Assembly (NCBI GenBank): GCA_007258455.2 | Contig: VDFB02270651.1 | Coordinates: 487,851,923-487,915,922, forward strand | Length of the DNA: 64,000 bases | Direction of reading: 5' to 3' | From: Sequoia sempervirens | Lineage: Eukaryota > Streptophyta > Pinopsida > Cupressales > Cupressaceae | Part shown: positions 35,473 to 46,760 of the stretch, piece after piece | How the letters are laid out: the number at the start of each line of letters is the position of its first letter | Position numbering within the stretch: the first letter of the stretch is position 1 | Program-made: the position numbers and the translations under genes | Notes under the pieces: model-generated | The model's input: the letters and a program-made list of their open reading frames with translations, nothing else | Databases searched by the model: none | What the model was told of the DNA's origin: nothing

Positions 35473-35664
35473 TGTTTATGTTCTATTTTTTGCTTTTGTT
35501 TGGGTCTTTATGTCTAGGTGATGAAATAATGTCCTAAGGACCATTTCAAATGTTTTATAATAGCTCTCCTAGGATTGTTGTTGAATTTCAATGTAATAGC
35601 AGGGTTCCATCCTCACTTTGTAAGCTTGGTGCACCTTGGCAAACTAAGGAATCAAAATGCCATG
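35473..35664 (+). repeat. 3' LTR of chromovirus A, first 192 bp only
   Basis: Matches 6413-6600 of the 5' LTR over its length (shared TTTTGTTTGG, TCTAGGTGATGAAATAA, ACTTTGTAAGCTTGGTGCAC). It stops at CCATG where the 5' LTR continues ATGCAACCAAG. Element D begins at the next base. The rest of the LTR should lie to the right of D and is not seen in this window. Confidence 0.85.
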
Positions 35665-36916
35665 TGTAGACACATGAAAAATAACATAGGCTTGCAAGCT
35701 CTATTTTTACCACTTTCATCCTAGCATAGTTATGACATTTAATTATGTCCTTGGTCCATGTTCAACTATTGATTAAATAATTCATAATTATTTAATTAAT
35801 TCATGTCTTTTTGTTCTTTATGATTATTAAATAAATAAATTTTATTTATTCATTAAATGCATCATTAATTGTCTAAGTCTTTCCCCAATTAAATAAATTT
35901 ATTAATTTATTTAATTACTTTCTATTCATTTTATTCTTCCTGATTATTAAATAAATGAATTTCATTTATTTATTTAATATGTCACTAATTCTCATGATTA
36001 AATGAGTTTATTAATTTATTTAATCATTAATCATATCTTTTAAATTAAATAATTATATTTAATTATTTAATTGTCAAAATTAACATTTCCTTCATTTTTA
36101 ATAAATTAATTATTTAAAATGATCTCACATTCTTGATTGTCAGTTCATTTTAGTAAATAATCTGAAAATTGATTATTTATTATCTCACAAAATCCATATT
36201 TTGAATTAATTTAATTCAAAATGGTAATAATCTTCGAAAAAATCAAGTAATCAGGAAGATTCTTGATTTTCCAAATCTAATCTTCAGTTCAACTCTTATC
36301 TTCTTGATTTTTCAAATCTCACAAATTAGGCAGTCTTTATCTTCTTGATTTTTGAAAATCTTTATTTCTTTGATTAATTATTTCATTTATTGTCCACCCC
36401 CGATTCAATTTTCTTAGATGACATCTCAACCACTCACTTAATGATTTTTCCCTAACCCTAATTAGGGATTGTCACATTAGATCTCGTCCTCTAATTTTAG
36501 GCATTTTTCAAAAGTTGATCTCGTCCGTCCATTCAAAGTTGCATTTTCTATAAAATCTTATTTTTCTCACATTTTTGGATTACACATAGATTTGGTTATT
36601 CTAACACATTTATGCATAGATTTATTCGACATTTTAGAGTCATTTTGTCATAGGCATAGGCATAGTCTTTATTTAAATCATTCAAAGCTTGTGTAGGACT
36701 TAGGCTTTATTTTCAAATTGCTCGCACATTAAATCTGAGGGCAACACATCAACCAACAAGTTAGAAGGTGCTACGAAGATGAATCATGGAGGCTTTGATG
36801 ATTAACTGGTATAATCATTTCATTTATATTTTCTTTCATTGTACTTCATAGTTCTTTGGGTTTATAGGATTTATTATTTGATAATCTAACTAACCTAAAA
36901 TTAACCCTTAGATACA
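35665..36916 (+). repeat. 5' LTR of element D
   Basis: Starts TGTAGACACATG, ends TTAGATACA before the PBS; about 1252 bp. The middle (35750-36200) is nearly pure A/T with TTTATTTAATTA-like runs, similar in style to the LTRs of B. A TATAAAATC stretch at 36550 is a possible core promoter with transcription start downstream. No partner LTR is present, so the right edge depends on the PBS. Confidence 0.6.
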
Positions 36917-36917
36917 T

Positions 36918-36934
36918 TGGTGAACCCAACACAT
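36918..36934 (+). promoter_or_regulatory. Putative primer-binding site of D
   Basis: TGGTGAACCCAACACA, one base after the LTR end, begins with TGG as complement of a tRNA CCA end. The tRNA is not identified. Confidence 0.5.
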
Positions 36935-36989
36935 TTAATCTTTTTTGTGGTTTTCGTACAGTTTCAATTTTCTATTTTTTTTACAGGTA

Positions 36990-37260
36990 TAGGTACGAAA
37001 CACCGCATTCATCTTTTATTGCGTCATATCTATTGCATCGTGACACATTCAAAAACTAAAACACTGCAACCACTTTGATGCATTGCACTCGCAGTTGCAA
37101 AAGATACATTTGACAAATCAAGTCACATATGATTCTTTGAATGACGCATCTGTATTCTTGAATTGCATCTACCTATCAGACCAGAACACAGAACTGAGCT
37201 GAATTTACAACATAGAGTGACACATTCACTCTATTGTGATGCATTTTCTTGGTTACATTT
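36990..37260 (+). repeat. Dispersed CGCATTT-like words in D leader, block 1
   Basis: Words such as CACCGCATTC, TTGCATCGTGACACATTC, GATGCATTGCACTCGCA, GACGCATCTG and GTGATGCATTTTC recur every 20-30 bp. A second similar block lies at 39190-39425. They look like a heavily decayed minisatellite, comparable in place to the 21-bp array of element B. Confidence 0.5.
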
Positions 37261-38189
37261 TTTTCTTTTTTTCATTCGGGTTTTTCTATTTTTTGTTCTT
37301 TTTTTGTTTTACATTTTTGTTTTTCTTCTGCATTCTTCCTAGCATAGGTTTTTGTGTTATGGGTATGTGTAGGATCATGATGGTCCAAAAAGTGGCAATA
37401 TGATAGGTATTTGTAGGGTATGTGGCTAACAACTTTTTTTTTACCCAAAATTGATGAAACAAAATGGGTTTTTAGAGGAGATTCTCAACTTTCCACTAAT
37501 ATAAATTATCCCTTTGAATTTAATAACTAATTATTATTCATTTTCTATTTAAATTATGACTAAAGCCCTAATTGATAGGTTGATTGAAAAACATCTATAG
37601 ATTTCAAATAGTATCACATTTTTTGAATCCAAAATAGGTGACACACTCTATGTTTCACATACTATAGGATTAAAAAAAAGAAAATTGAATTTCATGAAGT
37701 TTCGACCAAGTTAAGGTGGTCAAACATACGCATTTTTATATTTTTTTAAAGTTGTAATAAAAAATTCATAATTAATTATTTACATGGAAAATAATTACAA
37801 AAAAATATGCATGACATCCATACATGAGTCCTCTACTTATATATAGAATCTTATAAAAAAATACTATCATTTTATTGTTGTTAGGGAGGTCAGACAGACA
37901 CCTACATCTTATTTTTTCCCTAAAATTTAAGTACTACTACATTGAAAGTTCAAATTTTCACCAAATATATTTTTTAATTTTTAAAATAAACCTAGTCGTT
38001 TAGAAACTACATTTAATTTTCTACAGATTCTATTCTTACATATTTTTGAAATAATATAGATAACTTATTCAAATTTTTGTCAAGTTGCCTAACTCTGATT
38101 TTTTAAAATTTTTTGCCACTTAAGGGAATGTTTTTCCCATGATGATCCTGCACATACCCTTACTAATCTTAGTTTGTAGCATGTGGCTG
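37261..38189. other. D leader, no gene recognised
   Basis: T-rich stretch at 37255-37330, then AT-rich DNA without open frames of note. Probably untranslated leader. Confidence 0.5.
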
Positions 38190-38360
38190 TTACATTTTCG
38201 TGGATCCAAGACTAGTGGATAAAACTCCTAACTTGTGGTTTTGCAAGTTCGAGTGTTGAAGACTCACTTCCAAACATTGTGCTTGAATTTTTTTGAGATT
38301 AGTACACATTTATTTTTGGTGCACATAAAACGAACATGTTTTCTACTTTGTTCAATTGTG
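38190..38360 (+). mobile_element. Possible SINE-like, tRNA-derived fragment
   Basis: TAGTGGATAAAAC fits a Pol III A box, and about 35 bp later CAAGTTCGAGTGTT fits a B box, the arrangement seen in plant SINEs. I see no clear poly(A) tail or flanking duplication, so this may be a fragment or a chance match. Confidence 0.4.
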
Positions 38361-38544
38361 TTTTCAAATGGTAGGTGATTATGCTCTCACCTTGTGAAAA
38401 CTTGCTAATCAGAAAAATAGACCCATTTTTTCTAATGCATACCCTTACAACTTAGTAATCAAAGTATCCTCTCCCCTTATGCTTTCAGACGATCCTAGGT
38501 GTAAGAGAAATAGTTACTAACTCTAGAACTTGGGCATGTCTTGT

Positions 38545-38935
38545 TGGGAAAAGTACTCACCCTAGGATGACTCAGACCAGTAGCACCCTAAACTCGAGGG
38601 ACTTCTAGCTAGTATATAAAAGTGGATTCTTGGGGAAAGCCCAAGAATCACGCATATGGTTCCAACAAGATGGATCCGAAAGGGGACTCTTGCCGCATGG
38701 TCATGCCCTACAAATGGAATGTCCTTACTAGAAACCTATTGTTTTAGAGGCCAACCATTGTCAATTGTTGCTTGGTATAGTGCAAGGTACAGTATCATGC
38801 CCGAAGAAACTCACTACTAATCCCCTTGAGTATAGATAGCAGTTCTTGGGAAGTCACTACCCAAGAATCCAAAGTTGGTGTGCTCGAATGACATTAATGA
38901 GTTGTGGAGGGGAGCCAATGCCACCAAACTTCTAA
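38545..38935 (+). other. Conserved leader block of D with two hairpins
   Basis: GGGAAAAGTACTCACCC and GACTCA match the minus-strand leader of B (25207-25660) in the same order. Two stem-loops follow. The first, at 38625-38649, has a perfect 10-bp stem, GATTCTTGGG / CCCAAGAATC, and a 5-base loop. The second, at 38843-38867, has an 8-bp stem, TTCTTGGG / CCCAAGAA, and a 9-base loop. The same stem sequence is used twice, about 215 bp apart. The block is less AT-rich than its surroundings. Position in the 5' leader fits RNA dimerisation or packaging signals (inference). Confidence 0.6.
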
Positions 38936-39189
38936 GCTATCTTCTCTCGAGAAGGAAAGGTGTTTAGCACCAATCCAGGGTATATTGGTGGGCTATATCA
39001 AGTATACAAACCCTTGTCATATTGGGCTATTAGGATTGTACTTGTCTTATGTGCACTTGCTTACACCCAAAACATTGTGCTTGTCAAGTGCTTGCTGGAT
39101 TTTTCAACATTATTCACTACATTTTCACTTTTGGAGAAAACATTCAACATTAGGAAAATCAGACTTGCTCTCAATACATCAGAAACCTC

Positions 39190-39425
39190 AATTTTGGAAA
39201 ATTGTGTCACAACGCATTTGCCAAATTTGGCAACGCATTAGACCTGGTAAACTGTATTTTCAATTCAAAACACCACATTTGTTTGCATCACGACACATCT
39301 AAACATAACAGAACTGCATTTGCAAAGTCCTGTTGCATTTTTCAATCCTAGAGTCACATTCGTTTAAACCAAAACACATTTGCAATACCGTGATGCATTC
39401 GAGGTCTTAAATGATGCATTTTCCT
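39190..39425 (+). repeat. Dispersed CGCATTTG-like words in D leader, block 2
   Basis: AACGCATTTGCC, AACGCATTAGACC, ACCACATTTGTTTGCATCACG, CTGCATTTGCAAAG, ACACATTTGCAATACCGTGA and GATGCATTC occur within 240 bp. Same word family as block 1 (36990-37260). Confidence 0.5.
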
Positions 39426-40169
39426 AGCAGAAGAAAAATATTCATACAAGTCCAAACTGAGTCTAAAATCTGTCAATCTTTTGTCAAACATTATTTCCAA
39501 GGGGATTCTATCAGAAACCAACTATGAAATTGCTCAAAATTTTCAACCATTAGTTTTCATTCATGACCATCAGCTTCATCCTTCAAATTATTTTTAGTTG
39601 CATACATTAGGCATTAGATTGACCCTAGGTTTTCATCCTTGCATATTTTGGATTAGGTGAATCAAAGCACAACTTGCAATGTCATTTCTTTTGAAACTAG
39701 GTTATCTTTGACTTAATCATCATTCCCCTTTTTAGTCATTGTCCCTTTTGTGAGATTTTCCAACTCAATAGTCTAGTTAGGAAAACTCACTAGTCATTTC
39801 AACCTTGTCTTTTATTCATTTTCAACAAGTCCTTTAGTAACCAAAATTGAAAACAAAGATTGATCTTCGAAGTGTTTAAGTGTCCTTTTCTCCAAATTAT
39901 ATCCTAGTTTATACCTAGACCTTGCATTTATACCTAGTTTTAGTCGCCATTTTGAACCTAGACCTTGCATTTATCATATTAATTCCTTAGTCAACATTAC
40001 CATCATAGTCCTCATTTGACATTTTGGCTTTAACAACCTCTCATCTTACATCACTCATTTCCTTAGGAAAACATCATCCTAGTTGGCATTTTCTTTAGAA
40101 AACATAGTCTTGCATCATCCTCGCATTTAGTTTCCATTCTCATCATTTTCGTTTGATAAATCTCATTTT

Positions 40170-41148
40170 ATGGTGGAAACTAGACTCCAGAAACATAAAC
40201 GACAAATAGAAAATTTTGGACAAGACTCCACTTTCAATTATAAAAATCACACATATGACCCAAATTGGACTTTTGACGATCCATTTACCAACATGAATAC
40301 TCAACCTCTCACAACCATACCATCCTCATCAAACAATCCTTTTGAACCATTCTTACGTAGGGATGAATATAGACAAATACTTGAGGAAAAATTAGAGGTA
40401 GTAGCACAAGATCTAGAGGCAGCCTACTTTGTAGAACAAATGGTGTTATATGATAGAGATAGATATTTGGCTATACTTTTAAGTCAAGGTACTAAATTAC
40501 CTCAAGGGTTCAACATTGATACCTTGAGATCAACATCTCCTAGCAATAACATCAACAATGCACATAACATGTCAAATAGTGGTCAACCTCCAAACACCAC
40601 AAGCAATACCTTCTTTGATGCTACCTCACAAAATGTCACAACAACCATGAGTGCTACCTCCAATAGTCCAAAAAAGTCCAATTCAATAAATCTTACATCC
40701 ATTGGAGGATCGCAGTCTATCATATTTCCCACAATATCCGTAACACCATCACAATCGGTTGGAACCACCTTTGCCTCCTCGGCAGTGTGGGCCAGTTATT
40801 CTAATCCTCTTTTTACCACTACCGTAAATACCATGGAGGCATCATCAAGCCATCCAAATCCCTTATTGATAACTACATCTAATAGCATGAGTACATCTTC
40901 ATCATATCCTCTCATTGGTATCTCACAAAATCCTCTAGGTGGAGGCAAATGACGTATCTTTATTCAAGGACAACAACAAAACATTAACACGTCAACACAG
41001 TCAAATTCCATCACCTCCCAAGGAAAAAAATATGACCATTCCCCTTGTACAAACCCAAAAATTTGGACAAGGTAGTCAAAACACACAACCCATGGCATCA
41101 TTCGCACACCAAAATATCACTACTGAATTTGACACCATTTTCCGATAG
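40170..41148 (+). pseudogene. gag, N-terminal part, of element D
   Basis: A 260-residue open frame from ATG 40170 (MVETRLQKHKRQIENFG). It is followed by an acidic helix (EYRQILEEKLEVVAQDLEAA) and a long Ser/Thr/Asn-rich region without a fold I recognise. After the stop at 40952 the product continues in another frame at 40939-41148 (overlap, probable frameshift), rich in Gln, Thr and Pro. The V-E-T-R start and position after a long leader fit the N-terminus of a Tat-type Gag. The retrotrans-gag core is not reached: the frame ends in block F. Assignment rests on position and context, not on a conserved domain. Confidence 0.5.
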
Positions 41149-41351
41149 AAGTTCGTCAATCGTTTGACAAATCTTTGTTAGAAAACTGATGAAATGACGA
41201 AAATATTTTCGTCACTATTTTTTCATTGAAAGGATGATGATGAATTAAACGTCAAAATAATGGCACAAATTCGTCAGTTGTTAGCATCATAAAATGACTT
41301 GGATATTCATCAGAATATCAATGCAAACTTCATGTATCCACCAACAAATTA

Positions 41352-41620
41352 CACCAAAAGTTCATCGCCATTTCAATGAAATGGGTAAGGAGTAGTGTCG
41401 AAACAACACCAAAAGTTCATCACCATTTTGATGAAATGGGCAAGGAGTAGTGTCGAAACAACACCAGAAGTTCATCGCCATTTCGACAAAATGGGCAAGG
41501 AGTGGCATTGAAACAACATTAGAAGTTTTTCACCATTTCGATGAAATGGGCAAGGAGTAGCGTCGAAACAACACCAAAAGTTCATCAAAATTGCAACAAA
41601 ATGGGAAAGGAGTTATGACC
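41352..41620. repeat. 55-bp tandem repeat, five copies
   Basis: Copies start at 41352, 41407, 41462, 41517 and 41572, each CACCAAAAGTTCATCGCC-like. Each contains a near-palindrome ATTTCGATGAAAT and GTGTCGAAACAA. The period is exactly 55 bp across four steps; variation is by substitution, mostly C/T and G/A. Confidence 0.92.
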
Positions 41621-41758
41621 AAGCCTTCATCACAGATATAGCAAATTCGTCAGACCTTTTCGATGATTCGTCGATGATTTTCATCGAAATTGTGACAAAA
41701 TAATGCATTTTAAAAAAAAGAATATATTCATTGAAATGTACCATCATGAAGACTAATG

Positions 41759-41868
41759 ACTGATCATACATATAGACTGCAAGATGCATAGAAAAATAAT
41801 TATGCTTGAGATGACTGATCATACATATAGACTGCAAGATGCATAGAAAAAGCATTACACTTGAGAAC
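41759..41868. repeat. 55-bp tandem duplication, two copies
   Basis: ACTGATCATACATATAGACT begins at 41759 and 41814. Its sequence is unrelated to the neighbouring five-copy array but the period is the same, 55 bp. Confidence 0.85.
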
Positions 41869-43919
41869 AACCAAGGGCTAACAAGGGAAGGAGTTAAGAA
41901 ACATCTATATTGAAGAGAAAATGTGTAGGGAAAATGCTGAGCAATGTCAAGAGAACAAAGCTTGTAGAACATATTCTTGACCTAATCAAGCTCTTGAACA
42001 ACTTAAACAAAATTAAAATACTAACACATACATGAGACATGTAATGAACTTCCAATATATGTTATCTTTTTCATTAATGCAGAGGTAGGTAAAGGATAAA
42101 TAATTATAATTGTAACACTATTCATAGTCAAGTAAATTATGTTTGTAATTTATGTTCAATGGACCTTAGTTTTATCGTTATACTACCCATCTAATACCAT
42201 ATTTTAATCCAGGGTTCAACTATCTTAGATCTAAAGAAGCACCTTCAATTAACCATTTAAAGTACTATAAAATAAGGCAATACTTTTACTTGAGAAAGAT
42301 TGGATACACTTGTAGGATTAAAGTTCTTGCAATCATCAGGATTTATTGGCACACAGACACAACCTACAACATATGAGGTAATGGATGACTCAAAGTTAGT
42401 GAAATGGTCCTTAATATGTGTAATGCCCCATCATAATAACCTAAGAATGTTGCAATTATGTATAATGGTGTAATAATATTTTTTTAAAAGTTTAATTATT
42501 AAGTTAATTGTTGCATATATTCATTAAGCTATGTGACGTTACACTACTTTGAGTTTCCATAAGTGACTTAAGTATTTCGCATTGCACATATTAATTTATA
42601 ACATAAAGATAAACATTGCATAACATTGAAATTTCCATTCAAGATAACATTAAGTACAAATTTGTCTCATACATTGAATTTGATATAGTAATACATTTCT
42701 CATTCATCTGATGAGGTAGTTCAATAATAATTACAATTACAAGTGTTCACCTCACAACATTTGAGGGATGTTTTACAATACAAATTTACAAAATTACAAT
42801 GAAGAAGTATTCATAAGTTCCAAATGTGAGCTCTCCATCCATGAAGCTCTCGATCCCATGATCACAAATTGGGGACCCAACGGAATAAGGTGCACGTTCC
42901 ACCCAACCATGCGGTACACGTAGGTCCATCCCCCATGCTAGGAGATAGTAATATGGTTACCTAGACATAATCTACTAACCCTAGACACTAGTACAAAACA
43001 ATCTAATGGTTACATTGCTTCCAGATCTAGACAATTGAGTGTATTACAAATACAAGGTTAACTGTTATTCTAGGTGGAGTGTCATCACAACGTTGCAAAG
43101 GTTACCCTGGTGTTTCTTCCTAGGTTTCAGCCCCCAACATGGGTTACCCTGGTAACCTCTTACGAAACCCAGCCCCTATTGCATACTATTGTGGAATCGA
43201 ATGTCTCTTAAGGAAACGAGACACCGATTTTTCCATTCTAGGCCTTCTCATCTTATACTCAAGACTGAAGTAGCTCAAGAGTCATAAGCGAGGCATAAGC
43301 ATCTTGTTAAGAGTTTTAATTCTATCTACTATGTTATTTAGTTTTCATTGACTTACTAACCTTTTGTAAGTTACCCTAACACCACTTTGTGTGTCAGCCC
43401 TTACAAAAAGCCACTCCCCTAAACATAACAAGGTATACTAGTTTTCTATCTAGGGTAGACAAAGCACACAAAAATATCAACACATTTTTACCAGAAATAC
43501 CACAATGAATGTCTTAATTTCATTCAAAAAATTCCAGTGCACTACCCTAGTTTGCTCAAACATAAGAAACCATAGTAAATTTTATTTCCCAAGAAAATAC
43601 TACATCTAGAAGACTTAATAACACATATAAATAATCCCCATTTGCCCAGTACAAAATTTAAGCCATTTAAAGCAAATACACATCTACCATTTGGATATAC
43701 TAAATCCAGCTGACAATAATTTGGAGTATGAAAAGTATAAAATTAATCAATCAACTAATTCATAATCTTTATTTTTCACAAATTATGATAAGCAAATCTA
43801 CATTTCTCACAATTTCAAAATCATGTTTAATATCTAAAAAAAAAAAATCCAAAATTTATTTTTCCTATCATAACATTTATAAAATTTTATGTTTTCAATT
43901 AAACTTATATATACCCACA

Positions 43920-43990
<71 letters not shown>

Positions 43991-44099
43991 TATACATATA
44001 TATATATAAATATAAAATATAACATATAACATAAAAATTAAAAATCGCGTTTATGAAAAACCATAAAATTTTGATTTGAAAAGTTTTAATAAATTAATG

Positions 44100-44265
44100 G
44101 TTCAAAACCCTCGGCACAGCCGGCCGCGGCTCCCATAGAAGGGGAGAGGGTGCAGCCCTACCAGGGCTACGCCCAGTAGCCATAATGGCTGCTGTGCGTA
44201 GCCATGGAGGCTGCGCCTCCTCCATGAGGAAATGGGGAGGGTTTCGGCCCTCCCCACAGACTGCA
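44100..44265. other. GC-rich stem-loop block in the LTR of G
   Basis: A sharp GC-rich island in AT-rich LTR DNA. Several short inverted repeats are visible: AGCCCT/AGGGCT, CATGGAGG/CCTCCATG and GGGAGGG/CCCTCCC. The counterpart at about 52460-52610 is shortened, has C-to-T changes and has lost the CCGGCCGCGG core. Confidence 0.65.
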
Positions 44266-45120
44266 TTTTTTTATTTTTTATTTTTTTAATAATCGCCGTA
44301 CGGCGTCAAACATATGCATTTTATAAATTCTCAAAAAGAAATGCATCTTAATAAATTTCGCCTGCATGGTGAATTTGACCCATTTTAATATGAACAACAT
44401 AAGTCCTTTTCACAGTCCAATTTATAATATAAAAATATCTATATTTATATATATATATATATATTTATTTATTTTAACACGGTTTTGGTACATAAACTAT
44501 TAAGAAAATTCTACAGAAATTTAATGGGGTTTTCAAGGGAAATTGGAAAAATTGATTTTATTTTTTTAATCGGGGTTTTTTTAAAGAATCAAGCACAATA
44601 TTTCAATTCAAAACCTAATTTCCCGAGAAGTTTAATTTCCCTTTCAACAATTATTGCCCTTCAGAAAAAATTTAATTACCATCTACAGAGAATATGCTAC
44701 AGAGGTTTTTCTGAAACTATAATTTTTCACATAACAAAACACAAAGAACAATTTTTGTACGAGAAATACAGTAATTTAAACTAAGCTAGATTCTTTCAGA
44801 AGCATACTCTTTCATAGACCCACAAAATAAAATCTACAAGTAAAATACCTGATTTCCTTTGCTATCTGATGAAGAAACCCTCTATAGCCTCTGTTGCCTG
44901 TAGCTACCAATTCCTTCCCGAGAACCAATTCCAGAAAACAACCAAAAACCAAAGATCTTCCAATTCCAAAATCAACCAAAAAAGCATATACCAAAATTTT
45001 ACAGAGCACCAAATAATTTCCCGTGAATGATAGGATAACCTCTGTGGTTTTTCCCAGATCCAATATTACCTCCCGTAAACAAATTTCCTCAACAAAAATA
45101 ATAATTACACTAGAACACAT

Positions 45121-45163
45121 GTCGAGAAGTGGTTGCTAAATATCTTCTCCACCACTTCTCGAC
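45121..45163. other. Perfect 13-bp inverted repeat in LTR of G
   Basis: GTCGAGAAGTGGT and ACCACTTCTCGAC surround a 17-base spacer. The same structure is intact in the other LTR at 53462-53504, although the surrounding LTR has diverged. Confidence 0.85.
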
Positions 45164-45763
45164 AATCTTGCCAATTCCCAATTGCATGCAATTTTATTTA
45201 TTTAATTTAAATTTACAACCACTATTCAAATCTCATGCATTTATTTTTATTAATTTTCTAATTTTCAAATACAAAAATAATTTACAAATCAAATTCCATT
45301 TTCACAAATAATAATTTTTTAATTAAAATAATTCTATTTGCACACAATTTTAATGCAATTTAATTTAATTAATTAATTTATTTAATTAAATAAATTCAAT
45401 CTTTTAAGACCAAACTATTTAACCAAATAAGCTAATTATTTAATTAAATAATAAGCAACTAATTTCTTCAACATTTAAAAATTAATTTAAACAACAATAA
45501 TTTACAGCACAATAAACTATCATTAAAAATTAACCAAATTTAACTTTCAATCAATTTATCCAAACAAAAAAATACAGAACAATCCTATGACTCTAAACTA
45601 AAACAGACGATGTACTAAGATCAGGATTATAGATTAGACTAGGGTAAACCAAACTACTATCTCCCAATCAACGTTTCTATTGAGTCTTGACACACTCAGA
45701 CCTGAGTACCCAGGTGGAGTCGGTGTCATGTACCTGCAAATCCTACAACCAAACAATAACATG

Positions 45764-45811
<48 letters not shown>

Positions 45812-46149
45812 TAAACAGATAAAATCATGGATATCACAGGGCACTCGCAAGCGAGTGATGCGATTCCGTTCTCCACACCAATGTACATCACAACAGACTG
45901 ATGAAATAAATAGTTGTTAGTCCATCATAAACATGTACATAGCAATAATCAACTGAAAATAAACATCTACGCTAAATCAAATCATGTCTAAAATCAATAA
46001 TCACCAAACAATGTATCATCATGTCACAAAATAAATCCACTATCGCTCAAAACTAGTGATGAAAATATGCAAACAAAGTATCATAGTCTAAAAGTGTAAA
46101 AACATAACAGTAGAAAGCATAAGCATAAACGGAGGGGTACTATATCCTC

Positions 46150-46760
46150 CCCCCCTAGGATCAGACTTGCTCCTGAAAGCCTACGAACAGATAGGGATAA
46201 ATTTCCCTCATGCGTGCCGCATCCTCCCAAGTAGTAGAAGCCTCATAGCTAGTATCCCATTGGACCCTCACCTGATCAACGTCTTGACCCCTGAGACCGA
46301 GCGTCCGGCGCTATAGAATGGCCACAGGCTCCAAAGCCAGCTGCCCGTCCTCTACCTGTAATGCATTCCAATCAAGTACATGAGATATGTCGGGATGATA
46401 TGGTCTAAGAAATGATACATGAAAAACATCATGAATACGAGACAAACTGGGTGGTAAGGCGAGTTGATATGCCACGGGACCAATTCTCTCTAAGATCTCG
46501 AATGGCCCAACAAAATGAGGTGCAAGCTTAGAGCCTTTTCCATAACAGATTGGACTCTTTCATGGTCACACTCAAAGAAACACTCTATCACCAATAGCAA
46601 ACTGTCGATCTATCCTACGCGCATCGGCATATTTCTTTTGCCTATCCTGTGCTGCTATCAAATGTTCTCTAATACGGTCAACCTGTTGCTCCATGTCTCG
46701 AAGCATCTCAGGTCCAAGTAACACTCTATCCTCTAGTCGATCCCAACTCAAAGGGGTTCA
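46150..46760 (-). pseudogene. Integrase C-terminus and chromodomain-like tail of G
   Basis: Minus-strand reading in mixed frames. KYADARRIDRQFAIGD-like and [20 protein letters not shown] form the integrase C-terminal domain. [16 protein letters not shown] follows, and then the tail VRVQWDTSYEASTTWED and MRETYPYLF (46180-46290), the short chromodomain form of Del/Tekay elements. It is interrupted by stops and by a small scrambled piece near 46560. The PPT and 3' LTR follow directly. Confidence 0.78.

Larger units (their letters stand above)
6413..35664 (+). mobile_element. Chromovirus A (Ty3/gypsy), nested and split by four later insertions
   Basis: Order on the plus strand: 5' LTR 6413-7877, initiator-Met PBS, gag, protease, RT, RNase H, integrase, chromodomain, PPT, and start of a 3' LTR (35473-35664). 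The LTR identity rests on the match of 6413-6600 to 35473-35664. Removing B (11693-28012 plus one CATAC), C (28717-29580 plus one ACAAG) and E (29658-35423 plus one AATAG) restores continuous integrase and chromodomain similarity, which strongly supports the nesting. The 3' LTR is cut after CCATG by element D and its remainder is not seen in the window. All protein frames contain stops or frameshifts. Confidence 0.85.
35665..41148 (+). mobile_element. Element D: 5' part of a Tat-like Ty3/gypsy retrotransposon
   Basis: 5' LTR 35665-36916, PBS at 36918, a leader of about 3.2 kb, and gag start at 40170. It is inserted in the 3' LTR of A. The leader shares order and words with the leader of B on the other strand, which supports a related lineage. 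Pol and the 3' LTR are not in the window: gag passes into repeat block F near 41119, which is itself split by G. The right boundary is therefore arbitrary. Confidence 0.65.
41119..42413. other. Block F: repeat-rich sequence, unclassified
   Basis: Starts near a CACTACTGAATTTG word, then many CGTCA / TTCGTC words and two tandem arrays with the same 55-bp period (41352-41620 and 41759-41868). From 41990 to 42413 the DNA is plain and AT-rich. Element G interrupts F after TSD ATATG at 42414-42418; the sequence to the right of G (54480 onward) should be its continuation. It may be the end of a DNA transposon, but no terminal inverted repeat pair was found. Confidence 0.4.
42419..46144 (-). repeat. 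3' LTR of element G
   Basis: About 3726 bp. On the minus strand it starts TATAGTACCCCTCC (TGTAGTACCCC in the other copy) right after a GGGGGGGAGGAT purine tract (the PPT, near 46145-46157), and ends GGGGCATTACA at the TSD. It includes a (CT)n(TA)n microsatellite at 43926-44010, a GC-rich structured block at 44100-44265, a perfect 13-bp inverted repeat at 45121-45163 and an (AT)n run at 45766-45806. Confidence 0.92.

Noticed and set aside
41119..41140. CACTACTG start as a CACTA transposon end
   Set aside because: No matching inverted terminus or 3-bp TSD was found, and the word lies inside the reading frame of D gag. Kept only as a note for block F.
42537..42551. Second copy of large repeat seen as a segmental duplication (42.4-46.1 kb and 50.9-54.5 kb)
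   Set aside because: The pair flanks gag-pol in the right orientation with TSD ATATG, so they are LTRs, not a segmental duplication.
43728..44009. Plus-strand frame ending in Leu-Ser and Tyr-Ile repeats
   Set aside because: It runs through the (CT)n(TA)n microsatellite of the LTR of G, and its counterpart in the other LTR differs in length.
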